Of a stretch of 64,000 nucleotides of DNA, positions 28,467-36,847 are shown one piece after another (position 1 is the stretch's first letter; each line of letters begins with the position of its first letter). Under the pieces are notes generated by a model that searched no databases, had not been told where the DNA came from, and saw nothing but the letters and a program-made list of their open reading frames with translations. The position numbers and the translations under genes are program-made. This DNA is from Pseudomonadota bacterium (GTDB lineage: Bacteria > Pseudomonadota > Alphaproteobacteria > Acetobacterales > Acetobacteraceae): the NCBI GenBank assembly GCA_021781835.1, contig JAJXWD010000006.1, positions 42,501-106,500 on the forward strand, written 5' to 3'.

Positions 28467-29285
28467 TCAAGGCGCCTGCTTGGCGGCCTCGGCGTTGTAG
28501 ATGCTGAAGTTGAAATACTTGGCCTGGATCTTGTTGTACTGGCCGTTCGCATGCAGCTTGGCGATCGCCCAGTCGATCTTCTTCAGCAGCGCCGGCTCGT
28601 CCTTGCGCACGCCAATGGCGATGTAGGAGCCCAGCACGTCCTGCGGGTCATAGGTGGCATTGCCGGCAAGCGCGTAATCGGCGCCCTTGGGGGTCTTGAG
28701 GAAGCCGTAATCAGCCTCCACCGAATCCTGCAGCGAGGCATCCAGGCGGCCCGAGAGCAGGTCAGCATAAACCTGATCCTGGCCCTGATACGAAACCACC
28801 TTCACGCCGTTGGGCTGCCAATAGGTCTTGGCATAGGTCTCCTGGATGGTGCCGGCCTCGACGCCCACGGTCTTGCCCTTCAGGCTCGCCACCGTCGGGG
28901 TCAGGCCCGAGCCCTTCTTGGCAACCAGCGAGGTCGGCTCATCGAACATCTCGGACGAGAAATCGACCACCTTGGCGCGGTCCGGGGTCACCGTCATCGA
29001 GGACAGGATGGCATCGAACTTGCGGGCCTGCAGGGCGGGGATGATGCCGTCGAACGACTGGTTGACGAACACGCACTTCACCTTCAGCTCGGCGCAGATG
29101 GCGCGGCCGAGATCGACATCGAAGCCAACGAACTTGCCCGAGGGCGACAGGCTCTCAAACGGCGGGTAGGTGGCGTCCACGCCAAAGGTGATCTGGGTCA
29201 GTTGCTTGGCCTGGGCGGCGTGCGGCGCGGCCGCGATGCCAAACGCACACAGGGCGGCGGCACCCAGCGCGAGAATCTTCTTCAT
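28467..29285 (-). CDS. Lysine/arginine/ornithine-type periplasmic binding protein
   Basis: A 272-residue SBP family 3 protein with a signal peptide cleaved near AAQA-KQ (residue 26). The ligand pocket segments are FGVDATYPPFES, GFDVDLGRAIC and SSMTVTPDRAKVVDFS. It is the first gene of the transporter operon. The substrate (basic amino acid or histidine) is inferred from family similarity. Confidence 0.88.
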   Translation of the reverse strand: MKKILALGAAALCAFGIAAAPHAAQAKQLTQITFGVDATYPPFESLSPSGKFVGFDVDLGRAICAELKVKCVFVNQSFDGIIPALQARKFDAILSSMTVTPDRAKVVDFSSEMFDEPTSLVAKKGSGLTPTVASLKGKTVGVEAGTIQETYAKTYWQPNGVKVVSYQGQDQVYADLLSGRLDASLQDSVEADYGFLKTPKGADYALAGNATYDPQDVLGSYIAIGVRKDEPALLKKIDWAIAKLHANGQYNKIQAKYFNFSIYNAEAAKQAP

Positions 29286-29420
29286 AAATTATCTCCCATG
29301 TTGACATGCCGGCAACGCATTGCTCAAGCGCGCGGCATAAACGCCAGCATGGCCCGTTTCAGGCCGCCGCGCAACTAGGGATCCACGGTTTGTTTCAGTC
29401 GGTAACATCGCCCGCCGGCC

Positions 29421-29450
29421 ACAAAAAAGCCCCCGCTAAGGGGGCCTTTT
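29421..29450 (-). terminator. Terminator of the Fo operon
   Basis: On the minus strand AAAAGGCCCCC-TTAG-CGGGGGCTTTTTT, 21 bases after the atpF stop. The G/C stem is followed by six T. Confidence 0.85.
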
Positions 29451-29470
29451 CGCATCCAGCGGTCAAGCCT

Positions 29471-29983
29471 TCAGGCGCGCAGGGCGTCTGGGGTCTTGGC
29501 AATGGCATGGTCCACCAGCGCGGCATCGCCGTGCGGGGTCAGGGTCTGGCCGAGCACGCGGGCGGCGGCCTGGGTCGCCACATCGATCGCCACCGAGCGC
29601 ACTTCCTTGAGCGCGGCGGTCTCGGCGGCCTTGATCCGCTCAACCGCCATGTGCTCACGGCGCTGGGCGGCGGCCTCGGCCTCCGCGGCCATGGCGGCTG
29701 CCAGGCTCACGGCTTCGATGCGCGCGGTCTCCAGTATCTGCTTGGCGTCCAGGGCGGCCTGGGCCTGCTTGGCCTTGGCGTCGGCGAGCATCGCCTCGGC
29801 CTCGGCCTTCAGCTGCGCGGCCTCGGCCAGGGCGGCTTTCACCGCCTCGGTGCGGGCATCGAGCATGGCGCCAATGGCGGCCAGCACCTTGCGCCCGGCG
29901 AGGGCGGCGAAAATCGCCACCGCCACGAACACCCAAAAGGTGCCCGTGACCCAAGGCGTGTTTTGGAGGGCTTCATATTCCAT
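29471..29983 (-). CDS. atpF: ATP synthase Fo subunit b
   Basis: A 170-residue stator subunit: one N-terminal membrane helix (about 12-30, TGTFWVFVAVAIFAALAG) and a long Ala/Glu/Lys-rich helix to the end that reaches F1. It is last in the Fo operon. The paired b and b' genes are usual in alphaproteobacteria, where the F1 genes lie elsewhere; none are seen here. Confidence 0.92.
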   Translation of the reverse strand: MEYEALQNTPWVTGTFWVFVAVAIFAALAGRKVLAAIGAMLDARTEAVKAALAEAAQLKAEAEAMLADAKAKQAQAALDAKQILETARIEAVSLAAAMAAEAEAAAQRREHMAVERIKAAETAALKEVRSVAIDVATQAAARVLGQTLTPHGDAALVDHAIAKTPDALRA

Positions 29984-29986
29984 GAC

Positions 29987-30556
29987 TTAACCCCCAGAGC
30001 GGGCCAGGAGGGCGGCGTCCAGATTGGGCGCGAGCACATCCTCACCCGGCAGGCTGCCGGTAAGTTTCAACAAAATGGCGCCGGCCGCTTCGGCCGCCAC
30101 CGGCTTTATGGCCGCCAGCGCCGAGGCGCGTGCGGCCTCGATCTGGGTTTCCGCCGCCGCCAGCCTGGCATCGAGCTGGGCGTTGAGCGCCGCGGCGTCG
30201 GCGGTGGCCTTGGCCTTGGCTTCCGCCACGGCCCGGGCCACTTCCCCCTGCGCGGCGGCGCGCGCCGCGACCAGCGCGGCATTCAGCTGCGCCACCGCCG
30301 TGTCCGCCTCGATCTTGGCCGCGCGGGCGGCGGCCAAATCCTTGGCGATCACGTCCGCGCGGTTCTCGATCACCTTGCCGATCTGGGGCAGGCCCCAGCG
30401 CGAGAGCACCAGATAGAGCCCCACCATGATGACCGCCATCCAGCCCACCTGGTCGAGGGTGAGCGGGTTGGAGAAGTCCATCTGCGGCATCGTACCCTCG
30501 GCGAGGGCCGCCGAAGGCAGAATGCCGAGCAGGACCGCGGTGGTGAGGCCGCGCAT
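29987..30556 (-). CDS. atpG: ATP synthase Fo subunit b'
   Basis: A 189-residue partner of subunit b. The N-terminus looks like a signal-type hydrophobic segment (about 1-19). A membrane helix follows (about 36-52, VGWMAVIMVGLYLVLSRW) with the b' motif LPQIGKVIENR, and then a long coiled helix. Its ATG overlaps the atpE stop by one base. Also called atpX in some genomes. Confidence 0.9.
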   Translation of the reverse strand: MRGLTTAVLLGILPSAALAEGTMPQMDFSNPLTLDQVGWMAVIMVGLYLVLSRWGLPQIGKVIENRADVIAKDLAAARAAKIEADTAVAQLNAALVAARAAAQGEVARAVAEAKAKATADAAALNAQLDARLAAAETQIEAARASALAAIKPVAAEAAGAILLKLTGSLPGEDVLAPNLDAALLARSGG

Positions 30557-30792
30557 CAGGCGAACAGAATGACCAGCGCGATGACCAGGGCATACAGCGC
30601 GACGGCTTCCGTCAGCGCGAAGCCCAGCAGCACGTCGCGGAACATGGCGTCGCGGGCGGCCGGGTTGCGGCCGACGGCCGACACGAACGCGCCAAACAGA
30701 TTACCAATACCGACACCGGCACCGGCGACGCCGATGGTGGCAAGACCCGCGCCAACGTCCTTGGCGAGCAGAGCGGCAGACTGAGGATCCAT
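30556..30792 (-). CDS. atpE: ATP synthase Fo subunit c
   Basis: A 78-residue proteolipid of two helices joined by the loop GRNPAARD. The ion-carrying Glu is in the second helix (GFALTEAVALYALVI). The Gln and Ser/Thr residues that mark Na+-binding rings are absent around it, so proton use is expected. It forms the rotor ring. Confidence 0.96.
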   Translation of the reverse strand: MDPQSAALLAKDVGAGLATIGVAGAGVGIGNLFGAFVSAVGRNPAARDAMFRDVLLGFALTEAVALYALVIALVILFA

Positions 30793-30837
30793 GTAACTTT
30801 CCTTTCCGTGAAACTTTTATCTCAAGAGGCGAAATTG

Positions 30838-31590
30838 TCAGTGCATATGCACGGCGTCATGCAGATACAGGCAGGTGAGGATGGCGAACACATAGGCCTG
30901 CAACCCGGCCACCAGCAGCTCGAGCGCGGCCAGCGCCACGTTCAGCCCCAGCGGCACCACCGAGGCAAAGGCGCCAAATATGCCAAAAGACGCGGTCAGC
31001 AGCAGCATGAAGCCGGCGAACACTTCCCACATCACATGGCCCGCGGTCATGTTGGCGAACAAACGAACCGAGAGCGAGACGGGGCGCGAGAGATAGGAGA
31101 TGATCTCGATGGGCACGAGCAGCGGCAGCAGCCAGCCCGGCACGCCCGAGGGCACGAAGAAGGTGAAGAACTTGAACCCGTGGGTATAAAACCCGACACC
31201 GGTCGAGAACAGAAACACGAACAGCGCCAGCGCCAGCGTCACCGCGATGTGCGAGGTGAAGGCGAAGAAATATGGAAACAGCCCGATCAGGTTGCCGATC
31301 AGGATGAAGGCGAAAATGGTGAACACCAGGGGGAAGAAGCGCAAACCCTCCTCACCGATGGTATCGACGCACATATTGCGCACGAATTCGTACAGCAGCT
31401 CGACCAGCGCCTGCGCGCGCCCCGGCACCAGCGCGCGGGCCTTGAGCCCGGCCCCGAAGATCAGGGTGATGATCGCGGCCGCGGCCAGCATGGCCTCGTT
31501 CGAGTTGGAGAAATCGATGGCCTTGCCAAGCCCGCCCAGTCCAGGGGTCAGGCTGAATTGTTCCAGCGCGTTGATCGTCGGTCCCGCCAT
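30838..31590 (-). CDS. atpB: ATP synthase Fo subunit a
   Basis: A 250-residue membrane protein that provides the proton half-channels. Conserved segments are GNLIGLFPYFF, the essential Arg in SRPVSLSVRLFANMTAGH and the C-terminal ELLVAGLQAYVFAILTCLYL. It follows atpI and precedes atpE. Confidence 0.95.
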   Translation of the reverse strand: MAGPTINALEQFSLTPGLGGLGKAIDFSNSNEAMLAAAAIITLIFGAGLKARALVPGRAQALVELLYEFVRNMCVDTIGEEGLRFFPLVFTIFAFILIGNLIGLFPYFFAFTSHIAVTLALALFVFLFSTGVGFYTHGFKFFTFFVPSGVPGWLLPLLVPIEIISYLSRPVSLSVRLFANMTAGHVMWEVFAGFMLLLTASFGIFGAFASVVPLGLNVALAALELLVAGLQAYVFAILTCLYLHDAVHMH

Positions 31591-31609
31591 CGTTTTTATC
31601 CTGCCCCCA

Positions 31610-31897
31610 TTAGCCCATCGCGCGCAGCAAATTGCGCACGCCGGCCACCAATCCCACCGGCACCATGAGGATCATGAACCAAGGCTTGGTGTGGAAGAGC
31701 TTGTCCAGCCCCCACCCTATCACCACGGCTATGACCATCGCGGCCACCATTTCAACACCCAACCGCATGGCCAGTTCAATCGCCCGCTGCGCCGAACCGG
31801 CCTGTTTCTGGGCCGTCTCGGGGCGTTCGGCCTTGGCCGCCTGTTCGGCAGCTTCCAGCCGCGCCTCAAACGCTGCGTTATCCCGACCGTCTTTCAT
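31610..31897 (-). CDS. atpI: ATP synthase assembly protein AtpI/AtpZ-like
   Basis: A 95-residue protein with a charged N-terminal half and two helices (about 45-65 and 72-90) containing GWGLDKLFHTKPWFMI. The family helps c-ring assembly or Mg2+ handling. First gene of the Fo operon. The 205-bp gap to the divergent ccrM gene must hold both promoters. Confidence 0.88.
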   Translation of the reverse strand: MKDGRDNAAFEARLEAAEQAAKAERPETAQKQAGSAQRAIELAMRLGVEMVAAMVIAVVIGWGLDKLFHTKPWFMILMVPVGLVAGVRNLLRAMG

Positions 31898-32053
31898 GCG
31901 CCTCGTTCTCCGGCCGAAAGTTACAGCCGGCTGCGTTGCGGCGGTTGCTACCCATCCCCCCCTGGCCTGTCAAGAATAACACCACATTAATCTTCACTTT
32001 CAGGTTATGTGTTCCAAAATCATGCAGCTTGCGCGGTTGACGCGGTTACGGAC

Positions 32054-32058
32054 GATTC
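32054..32058. promoter_or_regulatory. GANTC site upstream of ccrM
   Basis: GATTC, 45 bases before the ccrM start, within its probable promoter or leader. In Caulobacter, ccrM transcription is shut off by methylation of GANTC sites in its leader; whether this one does so is not shown. Confidence 0.4.
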
Positions 32059-32102
32059 GCCACTCTATCCCCCGCCACCCCGTAAACGCTTGAGGATCCG
32101 CC

Positions 32103-33188
32103 TTGCCCGTGGAGATGTTGCACGAACTGCCGCTTGACCAGATCCTGCTCGGCGATGCCGGGGCGATGCTGCGCCTGCTGCCCGACAGTTTCGCCGACTG
32201 CATCTTCGCCGACCCCCCCTACAACCTCCAGCTGCGCGGCGAGCTGCGCCGCCCGGATGACAGCCTGGTCGACGGCGTCGATGACGACTGGGATAAATTC
32301 ACCGATTTCAAGGCCTACGACGAATTCTGCCGCGACTGGCTGGGCGAATGCCACCGCATTCTCGCCCCCAACGGCACCATCTGGGTCATCGGCTCATATC
32401 ACAATATCTTCCGCATCGGCGCCATGATGCAGGATATGGGGTTCTGGATCCTGAACGATGTGGTCTGGCGCAAAACCAACCCCATGCCCAATTTCCGCGG
32501 CCGGCGCTTCACCAACGCCCACGAAACCATGATCTGGGCGGCCAAAAGCCCCAAATCGCGCTATAAATTCAATTACCAGGCCATGAAGACGCTGAACGAC
32601 GACGTGCAGATGCGCTCGGACTGGACCCTGCCCCTCTGCACCGGGGGCGAGCGTCTGCGCAACACCCACGGCCTCAAGCTCCACCCGACCCAAAAGCCCG
32701 AATCGCTGCTCCACCGCGTCATCATGGCCGCCACCAGCCCCGGCGACATCGTGGTCGATCCGTTCCTGGGCACCGGCACCACGGCGGCGGTGGCCAAGCG
32801 CCTGCACCGCCATTTCATCGGCATCGAGCGCCACCCCGCCTATGTCGAAGCCGCCTGGGGCCGTCTGGCCGCCGAGGCTCCGGCCCCCAAATCCGCCGTC
32901 ATCGCCCCGCCCACCGGGCGCGATGCCCCGCGCGTGGCCTTCGGCTCGTTCGTCGAGCGCGGCATCCTCAAGCCCGGCACCCTGCTCATGGACAAGCAGC
33001 GCCGCTTCGGCGCCGAAATCACCGCCGAGGGTGGTCTGGTCTCGGGCCCGCATCGCGGCTCCATCCACCAGGTGGGCGCGGCCGTGCAAAACGCCCCCAG
33101 CTGCAATGGCTGGACCTTCTGGCACTTCGAACGCGACGGCCAGCTTCTGCCCATCGATCAGCTGCGCAAGGAAAACACCGGCGACTAG
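32103..33188 (+). CDS. ccrM: Cell-cycle DNA adenine methyltransferase CcrM (GANTC)
   Basis: A 361-residue beta-class N6-adenine methylase: the catalytic DPPYN (37-41) precedes the SAM-binding DPFLGTGTT (about 219-227). A C-terminal extension (about 265-355, the RAMA-type domain of CcrM) contains [16 protein letters not shown] and [11 protein letters not shown]. It methylates GANTC after the fork passes in related bacteria. The start is unsure: TTG 32103 or GTG 32109 fit GAGG at 32092-32095; the ATG at 32115 has no ribosome site at proper distance. Its TAG stop is the first codon of a 105-bp repeat. Confidence 0.95.
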   Translation: MPVEMLHELPLDQILLGDAGAMLRLLPDSFADCIFADPPYNLQLRGELRRPDDSLVDGVDDDWDKFTDFKAYDEFCRDWLGECHRILAPNGTIWVIGSYHNIFRIGAMMQDMGFWILNDVVWRKTNPMPNFRGRRFTNAHETMIWAAKSPKSRYKFNYQAMKTLNDDVQMRSDWTLPLCTGGERLRNTHGLKLHPTQKPESLLHRVIMAATSPGDIVVDPFLGTGTTAAVAKRLHRHFIGIERHPAYVEAAWGRLAAEAPAPKSAVIAPPTGRDAPRVAFGSFVERGILKPGTLLMDKQRRFGAEITAEGGLVSGPHRGSIHQVGAAVQNAPSCNGWTFWHFERDGQLLPIDQLRKENTGD

Positions 33189-33290
33189 AGCGGGTGCGTC
33201 ATAACGCATCCCGCTTTAGTTATATTTTAACGATCAATTTCATTGGTTTAGCTTACGTCTGTCGACTCAATCTAAACCAATATTGATCTA
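33186..33290 (+). repeat. 105-bp double-hairpin repeat, copy B
   Basis: It fills the entire convergent gap: its first three bases are the ccrM stop and its last three are the nsrR stop on the other strand. The last 70 bases are identical to copy C. Hairpin 1 has the A and T flanking positions swapped compared with copies A and C, as if that hairpin were inverted. Loop 2 carries GACTC. Confidence 0.92.
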
Positions 33291-33737
33291 GTCGGCAGCC
33301 CCCGCATCCAGCAGCCCCAGCCGCCGCTTCAGCCCCTTGCTGTGCGGCCCGGCCACATCGGCGAGCTTGTATTTATCCAGCACCCCCAGCATCGCCTGGG
33401 CGGCTTCCTCGCAAATATGCTGCAACCGGCACATACCGGCGATGGCGCAAAACTGCCCGGCCTGGCACTCCACCAGCGCCAGTTCCGGCTCCAGCGCGCG
33501 CACCACCTGGCCCAACCCAATCTCGCTGGCCGGGCGGGCCAGCCGGAGTCCGCCGCCCCGTCCGCGCAGCGTCTCCACCAGCCCGGCCTGGCCGAGCCTG
33601 TGCACCACCTTGGTCATGTGGCTTTCCGAAATCTCATAAGCCGCGGCGATTTCGGCGATCACCCCCAGCCGTTCGGGCTCCAGCGCCAGATAAACCAGTG
33701 TCCGCAAGCCATAATCGGTAAAGCGCGTCAGATGCAT
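33288..33737 (-). CDS. nsrR: Rrf2 family NO-sensing repressor NsrR
   Basis: A 149-residue winged-helix regulator starting MHLTRFTDYGLRTLVYLAL, with RGRGGGLRLARPASEIGLG. Cys91, Cys97 and Cys103 (spacing C-x5-C-x5-C) match the NsrR iron-sulfur ligands that react with NO. The start is set by the match to NsrR N-termini; a Met one codon earlier is possible. It follows hcr and hcp on the same strand, the genes it probably controls. Confidence 0.88.
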   Translation of the reverse strand: MHLTRFTDYGLRTLVYLALEPERLGVIAEIAAAYEISESHMTKVVHRLGQAGLVETLRGRGGGLRLARPASEIGLGQVVRALEPELALVECQAGQFCAIAGMCRLQHICEEAAQAMLGVLDKYKLADVAGPHSKGLKRRLGLLDAGAAD

Positions 33738-33768
33738 CATAGCCCCATAGCCCGAACGCCCTCCCGCC

Positions 33769-34782
33769 TCAACTCTGCACGCGCTCGGCGAAAAACTGCC
33801 GTTCCGGCACACCGGCGGCCAGGGCCGCGGCGGCCACCGTGTCCAGCATCCTGGGCGGCCCGCACACATAAATATCGGGCATGGTCCCGCCTTGGGCCAG
33901 CACCGCGCTCAGCGCCTCGGCCGCGTTGCCGCTAAACCCGCTCCAGCCTGCCTCGGGGCGCCACACGGCATGGGTTACCTCCAGCTGGGGCAACGCCGCC
34001 TTCACCGCCGCCAGTATTTCGGGCGGCAAAAACTCCGCCTCGCGGTTGGCGCCGTAAATCAGGTGCACTTGGGTCGCGTCGCCAAACTCGGCCATGTGGC
34101 GCAGCAGCGACAAAATCGGCGCCACCCCGCAACCGCCCGCCACCAGCACGCGCGGCCGGGGGCTCGCCTCATCGAGGGCGAAATGCCCCATCGGGCCGCG
34201 CAGCTCCAGCACCTGGCCCACGCGCGCCTCGGCCCCCAGCCAGCCCGAAAACCGCCCCCCCGGCACCAGCCGGATGATAAATTCCAGCCGCCCATCCCAG
34301 TTGGGCAGATTGGCCAGCGAGTAGGCGCGCCGCACCTCCGTCCCTGGCAGCCGCATCTCAAAAAACTGCCCCGGCACAAAATCAGCCGCCGCGCCATGGG
34401 TGTCGTCCGCTTCCAGTTGCAGCGTCACCGCCAGCGCGCCCGCGCCCGCCGGGGCCAGTTCCGCGATCACCGCCCGGCGCTCGGGCACCCGGTGCCGGCC
34501 AATCTGCTCATCGCGCACCTCCACCTCCACCTCCAGGTCGGACAGCGCCAGACAGCGGCACAGCAGCACCCCGCCCTCTCCCTTGGGCAACGCGCCATCC
34601 GCGCAAGCGCCCATCTCATAAGCGCCCCCGGTCACATGCGCGCCACACATGCCGCAACTCCCCTCGCGGCACATCGAAGGCAAATAAAGCCCCGCCTCCT
34701 CGGCCGCCGCCAACACGGTCTGCCCCTCGGCGCAAGCCACCCCCAGCCGCACCCCATCGCGCGTCACAATCGTCACATCCAT
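33769..34782 (-). CDS. hcr: NADH-dependent [2Fe-2S]/FAD reductase, probable Hcp reductase
   Basis: A 337-residue electron-transfer protein. The N-terminal plant-type ferredoxin domain has Cys38, Cys43, Cys46 and a fourth Cys near 76-78; the FAD domain has RAYSLAN (RxYSx[NT]) and the NAD domain GGCGVAPILSLLRHM and VCGPPRML. E. coli Hcr has its ferredoxin at the C-terminus, whereas here it is N-terminal as in methane-monooxygenase-type reductases, so the Hcr role rests on its place between hcp and nsrR. The start at 34782 excludes an upstream stretch without similarity. Confidence 0.8.
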   Translation of the reverse strand: MDVTIVTRDGVRLGVACAEGQTVLAAAEEAGLYLPSMCREGSCGMCGAHVTGGAYEMGACADGALPKGEGGVLLCRCLALSDLEVEVEVRDEQIGRHRVPERRAVIAELAPAGAGALAVTLQLEADDTHGAAADFVPGQFFEMRLPGTEVRRAYSLANLPNWDGRLEFIIRLVPGGRFSGWLGAEARVGQVLELRGPMGHFALDEASPRPRVLVAGGCGVAPILSLLRHMAEFGDATQVHLIYGANREAEFLPPEILAAVKAALPQLEVTHAVWRPEAGWSGFSGNAAEALSAVLAQGGTMPDIYVCGPPRMLDTVAAAALAAGVPERQFFAERVQS

Positions 34783-34797
34783 GTGTCTTGTCCTTGT

Positions 34798-34926
34798 GGT
34801 TAGCGGCCGTCCGGGGGGCGCTGTTCCCCCCGAACCCCCGCCAGGGTCCGCGCCCTGGACCTCACTCATTTGGCTCTTGGCAGAGGGGGCTGGGGGAACA
34901 GCGTCCCCCCAGCATGGCCTCTAACC
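34798..34926. repeat. Long inverted repeat between hcp and hcr
   Basis: Outer arms lie at 34798-34830 and 34892-34926; their inner 18-19 bases (GGGGGGCGCTGTTCCCCC and partner) match except for one extra base, and GGTTAG/CTAACC closes the base. The 61-base loop holds another hairpin (CCAGGG/CCCTGG). The structure would separate the hcp and hcr parts of a shared message. Confidence 0.75.
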
Positions 34927-34932
34927 GCGAGA

Positions 34933-36597
34933 TCAAGCCGCGCGGGTAAGGGCGGCCTGGATGTCGGCCTTAGCCTCGGTCACCGGCTGGATGCCGAATT
35001 TCTCCACCAGCACGCCCAGCAGGTTCGGCGTGAGGAAGGCGGGGAGCGAGGGCCCGAGGCGGATATTGCGCACGCCCAGCGCGAGCAGGGTGAGCAGCAC
35101 GGCGGCGGCTTTCTGTTCGAACCAGGAGATGACCAGCGTCAGCGGCAGCTCGTTCACGCCGCAATTAAAGGCGCTGGCGAGGGCGAGAGCGATCTGGATG
35201 GCCGAGTAGGTATCGTTGCACTGCCCGACATCGAGCAGCCGCGGCAACCCGCCGATGGTGCCGAACTCATGGGTATTGAAGCGGTATTTGCCGCAGCCCA
35301 GGGTCAGCACCACGGTATCTTGCGGCGCGTTATCGGCGAAATCGGTGTAGTAATTACGCCCCGGCGCCGCGCCGTCGCACCCGCCGATGAGGAAGAAATG
35401 CTTGACCGCGCCGCTCTTCACGGCCTCCACCACCGTACCGGCCACGCCGAGCACGGTATCGCGCGCGAACCCGATGAGAATCTGCTTCTCGGGCGCGGTG
35501 GCGGCAAAGCCCGGGGTCGCCTTGGCGGCCTGCACCAGCACGCCCAGATCATCATGGCTCAGATGGCGCAGCCCCGGCCAGCCCACCGGGCCCATGGTGA
35601 AGATGCGGTTGCGGTAGCTGGGCTGGGGCTCGATCAGGCAGTTCGAGGTCATCACGATCGGGCCGGGGAAGGCGGCGAATTCGATCTGCTGGTTCTGCCA
35701 GGCGCTGCCGTAATTGCCCACCAGGTGCGGATAGGCGTGCAGGTTGGGGTAGGCGTGGGCGGGCAGCACCTCGCCATGGGTATAGACATTGATCCCCTGG
35801 TCCTTGGTGGCTTCCAAAATGGCGCGCAGATCGCCAAAATCATGGCCCGAGACCAGAATGCACTTGCCCGCGACCGGGGTGATGCGCACGGCGGTCGGGG
35901 TGGGGGTGCCGAAATTACCGGTATTGGCGGCGTCGAGCGTCTCCATCACGGTATAGTTCAGCGTGCCCAGCTCCAGCGCCTGGCCCAGCAGCGCCTCGAT
36001 GTCGGTGGGGTTGCCGGCCAGGAAGTCCAGCGCCTTGGCGACACCGGCGTAAATTTCCTCGCGCTCCTCGCCCAGCACCTCGGCATGGTGGGCATAGGCC
36101 GCCACGCCCTTGAGCCCGTAGAGAATCAGCGCCCGCAGCCCGATGACATCCTCGCCCACCGTCTCGACGCCCGCGCGCACCGAAGCCACCGGCGCCTGCG
36201 CCAGCAAGCCGTTCAGATCGCCGGCCGGCTGGTACTGCGCGACGGCGCCCAGCATGGCGGGCACCTTGCCGGCGGCGACCGCCCCCACCTCATAAGCCTT
36301 GGCCACCCGGTCACGGATGGTCGCGGCTTGCGCGATCATGTCGGTGAAGCGCGCGCGGTTGAAATTCACGTTGGTGAGCGTGGTGAACAGCGCATACAGC
36401 GTAAACCGGTCGGCCGCCGCATCGGGCTTGCCGAGCTTGTGCAGGCGGTGCGTGTACTGGCCGATGCCCTTGAGCTCATAAACCAGCAGATCCTGCAGAT
36501 CGGCGGTCACCTCATCCTTGCCGCACACGCCCTTGGCGCCGGCGCACCCGGCGGTGGCCCCATCGCGCGACGTCTGTTCACACTGAAAGCAAAACAT
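34933..36597 (-). CDS. hcp: Hybrid cluster protein (NO reductase / hydroxylamine reductase)
   Basis: A 554-residue iron-sulfur protein. N-terminal Cys3, Cys6, Cys18 and Cys25 have the class II spacing that binds a [2Fe-2S] cluster in E. coli Hcp; hybrid-cluster ligands lie in [42 protein letters not shown] and [13 protein letters not shown]. Hcp reduces NO to N2O under anaerobic stress. A perfect FNR/FixK box is about 106 bases before its start. AAGATGC at 36664-36670 resembles an NsrR half-site. Confidence 0.95.
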   Translation of the reverse strand: MFCFQCEQTSRDGATAGCAGAKGVCGKDEVTADLQDLLVYELKGIGQYTHRLHKLGKPDAAADRFTLYALFTTLTNVNFNRARFTDMIAQAATIRDRVAKAYEVGAVAAGKVPAMLGAVAQYQPAGDLNGLLAQAPVASVRAGVETVGEDVIGLRALILYGLKGVAAYAHHAEVLGEEREEIYAGVAKALDFLAGNPTDIEALLGQALELGTLNYTVMETLDAANTGNFGTPTPTAVRITPVAGKCILVSGHDFGDLRAILEATKDQGINVYTHGEVLPAHAYPNLHAYPHLVGNYGSAWQNQQIEFAAFPGPIVMTSNCLIEPQPSYRNRIFTMGPVGWPGLRHLSHDDLGVLVQAAKATPGFAATAPEKQILIGFARDTVLGVAGTVVEAVKSGAVKHFFLIGGCDGAAPGRNYYTDFADNAPQDTVVLTLGCGKYRFNTHEFGTIGGLPRLLDVGQCNDTYSAIQIALALASAFNCGVNELPLTLVISWFEQKAAAVLLTLLALGVRNIRLGPSLPAFLTPNLLGVLVEKFGIQPVTEAKADIQAALTRAA

Positions 36598-36702
36598 ACT
36601 GATCTGGCTCCATCTCGTTGAGGGTTACCTCATGGCGGGGTTGTTACCTCTCTCCGCCGCCTTAAGATGCCAGCCAGATGAACCTTTCAGATTTTCCAAT
36701 CC

Positions 36703-36716
36703 TTGATTCAGATCAA
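36703..36716. promoter_or_regulatory. FNR/FixK box upstream of hcp
   Basis: TTGATTCAGATCAA, a perfect match to TTGAT-N4-ATCAA. A class II arrangement (box centred at -41.5) would put the start of transcription near 36668. This is the site the FixK at 22.5 kb is expected to recognise. The remaining 36598-36847 gap shows nothing else clear. Confidence 0.85.
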
Positions 36717-36847
36717 AAGATGAATTTTTTGTATTCCTTTTTCACACGCCCTCTGCGAGCCCCCCCGGCCTGTCTCCCGCCGCTCACCAACACCCGCCTG
36801 CTCAAGCCCTTCCCCCTGCGCCCAAAATTTGCCACATTCCGCCCGCC

